Of a stretch of 11,843 bases of DNA, positions 7,967-11,843 are shown one piece after another. This DNA is from Desulfovibrionaceae bacterium UBA3823 (GTDB taxonomy: Bacteria; Desulfobacterota; Desulfovibrionia; Desulfovibrionales; Desulfovibrionaceae). A program made the translations under genes and the position numbers. The notes beneath the pieces were generated by a model. That model ran no database searches. It worked only from the letters and a program-made list of their open reading frames with translations, and was not told where the DNA came from. Positions within the stretch are counted from its first letter, which is position 1, and every line of letters begins with the position of its first letter. Location of the stretch: positions 3,135 through 14,977 of the forward strand of contig DFDR01000047.1 of assembly GCA_002369295.1 (NCBI GenBank). The letters run 5' to 3'.

Positions 7967-8019
7967 CCGCATGACATGCGGTGGTCTTCTCTTGTGCCGT
8001 GACCTTTGCCAAGCGTCAA
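7967..8019 (-). promoter_or_regulatory. Candidate purL promoter with an operator-like palindrome
   Basis: On the minus strand TTGACG (8014-8019) is followed after 17 bases by CACAAG (7991-7996). The -35 is good and the -10 weak. Immediately downstream, where transcription would start, is the perfect 15-base palindrome CCGCATGACATGCGG (7967-7981, 7-bp arms around one base). Its position makes it a plausible repressor site. It does not resemble the E. coli PurR box. No regulator is known from this window, so the function is inference. Confidence 0.35.
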
Positions 8020-8054
8020 GACTTGACTTGGCGCGCGTCCCCGGCTGGACGCGC
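8008..8054. repeat. Two adjacent inverted repeats upstream of the purL promoter
   Basis: The first, at 8008-8032, pairs GCCAAG-CG-TCAAG with CTTGACTTGGC around a single A, an 11-bp match with a two-base bulge; it overlaps the candidate -35. The second, at 8033-8054, is a perfect 8-bp repeat GCGCGTCC / GGACGCGC around CCGGCT. They touch end to end. They may be regulator sites or folded RNA; neither is followed by a T-run on either strand. Confidence 0.4.
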
Positions 8055-8289
8055 TGGCGAAGTCCGAGGCTGCGCGCTGCGGCATGCACAGGCGATAGAC
8101 AGGCATGCCGCCATGCCGTGCAGGTGGCATCAGCGTGCCTGCGCAGCGCCGCCATGCCTGCCGGCAGGCACCAGCGCAGTGCGGAGCGCTGTCCGCCCGG
8201 TCCGGCGTCCACCAGGTCCGGCGTCCACCAGCAGCCATGCGCCCGTTCGCCTGGACCTGTTCGCCTGGGCGGCGCCTCATGTTTGGGGA
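8055..8289. other. Non-coding GC-rich block with palindromes and short tandem repeats
   Basis: I see no credible gene here; open frames on both strands give low-complexity Ala/Arg/Pro/Cys-rich translations without ribosome sites. The block holds a perfect 16-base palindrome TGCCTGCCGGCAGGCA (8155-8170). It also holds a 16-base head-to-tail duplication GGTCCGGCGTCCACCA (8199-8214 and 8215-8230) and a 10-base direct repeat GTTCGCCTGG (8245-8254 and 8259-8268). Repeated GGCATGC / CCATGCC words occur between 8090 and 8160. This may be a decayed gene or slippage-expanded spacer. Confidence 0.5.
8199..8230. repeat. 16-bp perfect tandem duplication
   Basis: GGTCCGGCGTCCACCA occurs twice with no spacer. 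The unit is not a multiple of three and no gene covers it. It looks like a recent slippage or duplication event in the purL upstream region. Confidence 0.75.
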
Positions 8290-8324
8290 AAGGCCCTGCG
8301 GGGCAGATGCTCTCTCAGGGCCTT
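8290..8324 (-). terminator. Candidate terminator after the DxSGDG protein gene
   Basis: A perfect 9-bp stem AAGGCCCTG / CAGGGCCTT (8290-8298 and 8316-8324) lies 11 bases past the stop codon at 8336-8338. On the minus strand the hairpin ends in TT and is followed by TCCCC, so the U-tract is weak, and the 17-base loop is long. It is probably the 3' end of the upstream transcript, but efficiency is uncertain. Confidence 0.5.
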
Positions 8325-8335
8325 CTCCCTGCGCG

Positions 8336-9064
8336 CTACTTGCCTGCCAGCGCCTTGAGTCCCTTGCCGGAGGCAGGCACCCACGCCATCTTGATTGGCG
8401 TGCCGGGGCAGCGGGTCTTGAGCCAGTCCTGGTAGACGGGCGTATCGACGGGCGTGTCCATGCCCTTAGCGCCTTTGTAGCCCTTGTCGTAGATGAAGTA
8501 GACGTAGCCGTCGCCCACGGCGTCGATGTCCTGCGGGAAGGGCCTGCCGTTCTCGAAGGGATGGGTCGGGAAGTCCTTTCTGCTCCAGGCATCGACGTTG
8601 CCCAGGGTTTCGTACTTGCCGGCCGCGGGATCGTAGCGCGAGACGGCGTAGGGCCAGAACTTGCCGCCAAGCCCCTGGTTGTGCGAGGCCGGCTCCTTGA
8701 TGCAGCCGCCGGTGCAGTATTCCGAACTGGGGGAGCCGACGTTCTCCACGATCAGCTTGCCGGCCGCTTCGTCGAAGCCGCAGACGTAGTCCATCTGGGA
8801 TGCCACGGGACCCGTGGTGAAGCGCAGGATGAGCTCCGGCTTCCCGTCGCCGCTGACGTCGCAGATGGCCATCTTGTTGTCCGCGAAGCTGCCGTCGATG
8901 TCGTTCTTGTCAATGGTTTCGCCGTCCGGAAGCCTGTGCTGCGCGACGAAGGCCTGCGCAGCCTTGAGGTAGGCATCGTGCCTGGCGTCCGCCTGGGCCT
9001 GCAGCGGCCAGAATGCCGCCAGCGCCAGCAGCGAGGCGGCGGCTATGCGGTGCGCGCGTTTCAT
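8336..9064 (-). CDS. Exported protein of unknown function with a calcium-loop-like DxSGDG motif
   Basis: I do not recognise a named family. The product has 242 residues. It starts with a clear signal peptide: basic MKRAHR, a hydrophobic stretch to about residue 20, and a likely cut after LQAQADA (near 27). The mature protein has DVSGDGKPELILRF (69-82), the DxDxDG-type loop of FG-GAP/VCBS and EF-hand-like proteins, usually calcium-binding. It has five cysteines (68, 95, 117, 121, 219); CTGGC (117-121) may form a tight disulfide. Tyr/Asp/Gly-rich segments around 140-200 suggest beta structure. The ATG at 9064 has AAGGAGG eight bases upstream. A TTG two codons earlier is too close to that site. 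It follows the LRR gene by 66 bases with a hairpin between. It is likely periplasmic; no ligand or enzyme activity can be assigned. Confidence 0.85.
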   Translation of the reverse strand: MKRAHRIAAASLLALAAFWPLQAQADARHDAYLKAAQAFVAQHRLPDGETIDKNDIDGSFADNKMAICDVSGDGKPELILRFTTGPVASQMDYVCGFDEAAGKLIVENVGSPSSEYCTGGCIKEPASHNQGLGGKFWPYAVSRYDPAAGKYETLGNVDAWSRKDFPTHPFENGRPFPQDIDAVGDGYVYFIYDKGYKGAKGMDTPVDTPVYQDWLKTRCPGTPIKMAWVPASGKGLKALAGK

Positions 9065-9086
9065 CGGCAAATCCTCCTTGTGCCGT

Positions 9087-9111
9087 GGGGCTCGGAACAG
9101 GGACGAGCCCC
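9087..9111. other. Intergenic hairpin between the LRR gene and the DxSGDG gene
   Basis: A perfect 8-bp stem GGGGCTCG / CGAGCCCC (9087-9094 and 9104-9111) has a nine-base loop. Read on the plus strand it is followed by TTTT, like a terminator, yet no plus-strand gene is supported. Read on the minus strand it follows the LRR stop by about 20 bases, has no U-tract, and ends eight bases before the next gene's ribosome site. It could partly terminate, stabilise mRNA, or influence translation. Confidence 0.5.
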
Positions 9112-9130
9112 TTTTCCAAGCTGCTCCACG

Positions 9131-10063
9131 CTACTTTTCCAGATAGATGACAAACTCAAGCTGGGCATCTCCGCCGAGCCTGTAGGCTATTCTGAGCTTG
9201 CCGTCGCAGGAAGGGAAGGCGTACTTCCCCTTGGCCGCCTTGAGTTCGCGGTCTTCCTCTTCGCCTTCGGGTTCGAGCGTGACAGCGGCAATTTTGGCGC
9301 CGAACTTGGCAAGATCAAGCCTGCGCTTGCCGCCGGTCGCCTTGGCTGGCTGGAAGTCGGCCATGGCGACCGTGTCGCCATTGGGGAGGACGACCTGCGC
9401 CGATGCGGGCAGAGACGCCTCAGAGAGATTCGGGTTCTTCGAGAGGTCAAGCCTGGCAATGGGGTTTTCCAGACAGTTCAGCTTCACCAGCGCCTGGTTC
9501 TTCGAGAGATCCAGCGCCTTCAGCCCGTTGCCCCAGCAGTCGAGCTCGGCAAGCTTGGGACTGTGCGAGAGGTCGAGCGCCGCAAGGCCGTTGTAGCGGC
9601 AGGAGAGGGCCGCGAGTTCCGGCGCGCCGGCAAGATCGAGGGACTTGAGGCTGTTCTGGTCCAGGCGCAGCTCCCTCAGCCCCGGGGTCTTCGAGAGATC
9701 GAGGCGCTCGAGCTCGTTGCCGCTCGCGATGAGCGACTCGAACGCGCCGCCTGCCGGAAGGTCCAGCGTCTTGAGGCTGTTGCTCAGGCACGTGAGCGCC
9801 TTCAGCGCCGTGAAGCGCTCCAGTCCCTTGAGGCTTGCCATCTCGCCGTAGGAGAGATCCATTTCCTCCACCGAGGCTATCTGGGCGTCCGTCAGCACGT
9901 CTCCGCCCTTGGCGGCGTTCTCCTTGACCCACTGCCGGAAATTGCCGTCCGGGAAGTTGGCTGCATCGACCGCAACGTCTGCCAGCGCTTCGCCTGCGCC
10001 AAGCGCCAGAGCCAAAAGCGCGGCAAGGCATCCTTTCGAAAGCTTCGCTGTCAGCTTAAGCAT
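9131..10063 (-). CDS. Exported leucine-rich-repeat protein (internalin-J-like 21-residue repeats)
   Basis: The product has 310 residues. A signal peptide (1 to about 29: MLKLTAKLSK, then a Leu/Ala-rich core, ending GEALA-DV) precedes a cap with NFPDGNFRQWV (36-46) and LTDAQIASVEEMDLS (57-71). I know this cap from LRR surface proteins of gut Firmicutes. Six leucine-rich repeats follow, with the conserved Asn at exactly 95, 116, 137, 158, 179 and 200, each built like LxxLxCxxNxLxxLDLSxxP. Cys occupies the same repeat position at 92, 155, 176 and 197, resembling the cysteine ladder of Listeria internalin J. The last part (about 217-310) is a beta-rich domain with EGEEEDRE (266-273). There is no LPXTG, transmembrane anchor or lipobox. 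LRRs bind proteins, so a partner in the envelope or outside is likely, but none is known. The ATG at 10063 has AAAGGAGG four bases upstream; in-frame extension to 10372 looks non-coding. Confidence 0.9.
   Translation of the reverse strand: MLKLTAKLSKGCLAALLALALGAGEALADVAVDAANFPDGNFRQWVKENAAKGGDVLTDAQIASVEEMDLSYGEMASLKGLERFTALKALTCLSNSLKTLDLPAGGAFESLIASGNELERLDLSKTPGLRELRLDQNSLKSLDLAGAPELAALSCRYNGLAALDLSHSPKLAELDCWGNGLKALDLSKNQALVKLNCLENPIARLDLSKNPNLSEASLPASAQVVLPNGDTVAMADFQPAKATGGKRRLDLAKFGAKIAAVTLEPEGEEEDRELKAAKGKYAFPSCDGKLRIAYRLGGDAQLEFVIYLEK
9434..9814 (-). repeat. Six 63-bp leucine-rich-repeat units
   Basis: This stretch encodes residues 84-210 of the LRR protein. Asn-to-Asn spacing is exactly 21 residues (63 bases) six times running. 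Words such as TCGAGAG(A/G)TC recur once per unit on the plus strand, from the complement of codons for Asp-Leu-Ser. The regularity implies growth by tandem duplication. Confidence 0.85.
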
Positions 10064-10470
10064 GGTGCCTCCTTTCGGTCCGCAGGCTTGGCGCGGACCG
10101 TCGCTCTTGAACCGCATCGTTGATGCGTGCGCCTGCGGCAGGCGGCTTGGGGGGGGCATGGCGCCGCGCGCGTGCACGATGACGTCCGGTCCCTTCCTGC
10201 CTTTCCGCAGGCGCACGCTCCTCCCGGCAGGCTTCCCTGGCAGCCGAAGGGGCCAGGCCTTGGGCCAGCCGGCATAGAGGCCAAGCGGAGCGAGGGCATC
10301 CGCCTTTGCCCCGCTGGCAGCATCGTCCTTTCTGGCAGAGGCGATATGGTGCTTTGGGAAGCTGTCGAGCATTCCGCCGGCAATCGCGCTCCGTTTAAAT
10401 TTTTATCGAATTTAAAATATGCTCGTTGTGCAATTATATTGGGCAAATCAATAAAGTGAGATTTTTTGAA
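10064..10470 (-). other. Long intergenic region: LRR gene leader with GC-rich and AT-rich halves
   Basis: There is no supported gene in these 407 bases. Nearest the LRR gene, AAAGGAGG (10068-10075) is its ribosome site, and a perfect 7-bp hairpin GGTCCGC / GCGGACC (10077-10083 and 10093-10099) lies just upstream. A small CGCATC-GTT-GATGCG hairpin is at 10113-10127. From about 10394 the base composition drops sharply: 18 of 60 bases are G/C in 10381-10440. That part holds an all-AT 8-bp inverted repeat TTTAAATT / AATTTAAA (10394-10401 and 10409-10416). It also has a minus-strand TATAAT (10433-10438) with no good -35 at 16-18 bases. It may contain the LRR promoter, giving a leader of about 360 bases. 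Confidence 0.45.
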
Positions 10471-11217
10471 TTAGCCTGCGGCTGGAGCGGGGACTTTGAT
10501 CTCTACATCCTTGACTTTGTCCTCGTCCTTCCAGTCGCTTTTGTTTTTCACAGAGCTTTCAAGTATAATAATTGATCCATCACTATCATTGTAATCATTG
10601 ATAGAGTAGTCTTTTGTTGCTGTTGCCTCTTTAATGACAATTCGTTCATCTATTGCAGAGTCATAGAGTACAACAGAAGTCCAGAATGAATCAAATTTGC
10701 CTTCGGCTCGAAGGCCCTTGCTGGCGTTGACGGAATTGAAAATGAATCTGTGGTGGTCAATCCAGATGGGAGGTCCTGCTATGTCGAACGACGCCTTGTT
10801 GATGAATCCCTTGTTCTTGTCAATGACATATAAGCTGAGATGCTGAATATATTCCATACCCCAGCTAAGCAATAGCTTTTCACCTGAGGGAGAAAAATAG
10901 ATCCTGCAGGACGAAGCCTCTTCCTTGACGGGGATGAATCCAGCTGGCTTTCCTTCCTTGCCATGGAAAAAGTAGACGCCGTTTTCGGAGCCCTTCATTT
11001 CTTCGGACTCTCCCGAATCCACTCGAATCCACGACCATGTGCCGGTTTCCGTTTGAGCTTCCTGCGGCTCGCAGTTTTTCAGCGGCGTTTTCTTGCCGCC
11101 GTCCACCCTGTAGGCTTGCCCGCCCTTCAGGATGAAGTCTCCCTCGGCGGCCAAGGCCGGTCCCGAGCAGAGCATGCAGGCCAGCAGCATTCCCCCCATG
11201 CAATGAACAAGTTTCAT
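10471..11217 (-). CDS. Exported or lipid-anchored protein of unknown function, AT-rich body
   Basis: I do not recognise this gene. It encodes 248 residues. The start MKLVHCMGGMLLACMLCSGPALA is a signal sequence, with either a signal peptidase I cut near ALA-AE (23-24) or a lipoprotein cut before Cys14 (LLAC, an imperfect lipobox). Residues 105-134 (RIYFSPSGEKLLLSWG, then LSLYVID) resemble one blade of a TolB/WD40-like beta-propeller, and 151-161 and 182-195 could be further strands. The protein is too short for a full propeller, so this is only a hint. The ATG at 11217 has AGGGG about seven bases upstream. Codons for about residues 96-240 are AT-rich (17 of 60 bases G/C in 10561-10620), while the first 95 residues have a composition closer to the neighbours, suggesting recent transfer or a chimera. 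It lies 407 bases from the LRR gene, so co-transcription is doubtful. Confidence 0.8.
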   Translation of the reverse strand: MKLVHCMGGMLLACMLCSGPALAAEGDFILKGGQAYRVDGGKKTPLKNCEPQEAQTETGTWSWIRVDSGESEEMKGSENGVYFFHGKEGKPAGFIPVKEEASSCRIYFSPSGEKLLLSWGMEYIQHLSLYVIDKNKGFINKASFDIAGPPIWIDHHRFIFNSVNASKGLRAEGKFDSFWTSVVLYDSAIDERIVIKEATATKDYSINDYNDSDGSIIILESSVKNKSDWKDEDKVKDVEIKVPAPAAG

Positions 11218-11843
11218 GTGTTACCCCTGTGCTAATGATTGTCCAGCATCTCTGGCTGAGGTGCGGAAGGGAGCCAAAAGCTCAGTGAATGACGTGCCTT
11301 GGAGCCAGTCTACTTCTTCGATTCAAGAAAAGAATGCGGAACAATTTCAAACGGCTAGGCTGTTTAGCACGCTTGCCCCGTGCAGGGTGCACGGCGCAGA
11401 ATCCCTGCATGCAGAGCTTTGCCTCGCACGCAGGGTACTTTCTTGTAGGAGCTTTGCGCCAAAAGCTCAAGGAAGGGCGCCAGCATGCCTTCCATGTCTC
11501 CGCCGGACACCGGGCGCCGGGGACGTCTGCAGCAGGCATGAGGGCTTGCCCCGCACCGGCGGCGCCTCCGCGTTGACAGGTTCCGGCGTCTTGCTGGGCG
11601 TCGTTTGGCTGTCTGCGGCATGCATCGCCGAAGAAGAACGTTTCCGCCGGGCTGGGAGCTGCGTCGCAGACGGGAGGAGGCGAGGGCATGCCCGAAGGCG
11701 AAGGGACAGTCCGGGTTCCTCCCCACACGGATTTGCGCCTGCGGTTCCGGCCCTGGCGCTCAGGGCGCCCTCCTGCCTCTCCTTCGCCTGTCGTCAGCCC
11801 GGCTCCCGCCGGCATGGTTTATGTGCCTCTTCAGTCGCCCCCC
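11218..11843. other. Region without a supported gene; small inverted and direct repeats
   Basis: Open frames here (the longest 177 codons on the minus strand, 11282-11815) translate to Arg/Pro/Ala/Cys-rich sequence, lack convincing ribosome sites and show no known motif, so I do not call a gene. Visible structure: a perfect 7-bp hairpin CCGTGCA-GGG-TGCACGG (11378-11394), a palindrome CTGCATGCAG (11405-11414), and a 12-base direct repeat at 11273 and 11458. There is also a small hairpin TTCTT-CGATTC-AAGAA near 11314-11329. No tRNA fold was found. The promoter of the neighbouring gene (start 11217) should lie here, but I see no clear boxes. Confidence 0.45.
11273..11469. repeat. 12-bp direct repeat flanking a 173-base segment
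   Basis: GCCAAAAGCTCA occurs at 11273-11284 and again at 11458-11469. The 173 bases between hold the hairpin at 11378-11394 and the palindrome at 11405-11414, but no terminal inverted repeats or gene. It could mark a small duplicated or inserted element, or be chance. Confidence 0.45.

Noticed and set aside
8105..10123. 672-codon plus-strand open frame spanning the two exported-protein genes
   Set aside because: It covers non-coding DNA and two genes with signal peptides, ribosome sites and LRRs on the minus strand; its own sequence has no recognisable features.
10064..10372. In-frame N-terminal extension of the LRR protein by 103 residues
   Set aside because: It would bury a clear signal peptide and a perfect ribosome site at 10068-10075; the extension is Arg/Pro/Ala-rich with no family likeness.
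11308..11333. tRNA-like TTCGATTC near 11315
   Set aside because: It sits in a small TTCTT/AAGAA hairpin with no acceptor stem, anticodon arm or D arm around it.
10391..11354. Similar motif CCGTTT(G)AAATT in opposite orientations on both sides of the AT-rich gene (10391-10401 plus strand, 11354-11343 minus strand)
   Set aside because: The match is about 11 bases with a one-base gap and decays outside; too weak to claim as inverted element ends.
11282..11815. 177-codon minus-strand open frame
   Set aside because: Composition is biased, no good ribosome site, no motif, and overlapping frames are open to a similar extent; treated as non-coding.

Overview
The window reads as a chromosomal segment of a high-GC sulfate-reducing deltaproteobacterium, most likely in the Desulfovibrionaceae. 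This rests on gene order and family types: a psd-pssA-leuA-leuC-leuD run with a short (420-residue, HacA-like) LeuC and separate LeuD, and a 995-residue PurL with a PurS-like N-terminus and no glutaminase domain. I recall the psd-pssA-leuA order from Desulfovibrio and, behind ilvC, from Geobacter. Genus cannot be fixed from the sequence. Every gene I can support lies on the minus strand, so transcription runs from right to left.

Right to left: positions 11218-11843 hold no convincing gene, but contain small inverted repeats and a 12-bp direct repeat. Next come three genes for predicted exported proteins: an AT-rich-bodied orphan (10471-11217), a leucine-rich-repeat protein with six exact 21-residue repeats (9131-10063), and a small protein with a calcium-loop-like DxSGDG motif (8336-9064). 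They are separated by leaders of 66 to 407 bases carrying hairpins. A 464-base leader rich in inverted and direct repeats (7872-8335) follows, then purL (4884-7871), closed by a textbook intrinsic terminator (4819-4852).

Left of that terminator a new transcription unit begins: psd and pssA (phosphatidylethanolamine synthesis), then leuA, leuC and the first 197 bases of leuD (leucine synthesis from 2-oxoisovalerate). PssA makes phosphatidylserine from CDP-diacylglycerol and serine, and Psd decarboxylates it. LeuA condenses acetyl-CoA with 2-oxoisovalerate, and LeuCD isomerises the product. Tight spacing (14, 22 and 9 bases at three junctions, 108 bases between pssA and leuA) and the lack of a strong terminator inside suggest one operon.

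The left two thirds are ordinary housekeeping. The part worth a second look is the right third: three unrelated exported proteins, one with an internalin-J-like cysteine-bearing LRR, one with a sharp internal drop in GC, and structured non-coding DNA around them. I see no CRISPR, transposase, integrase, toxin-antitoxin pair, rRNA or tRNA, and no clear evidence of a novel multi-gene system.
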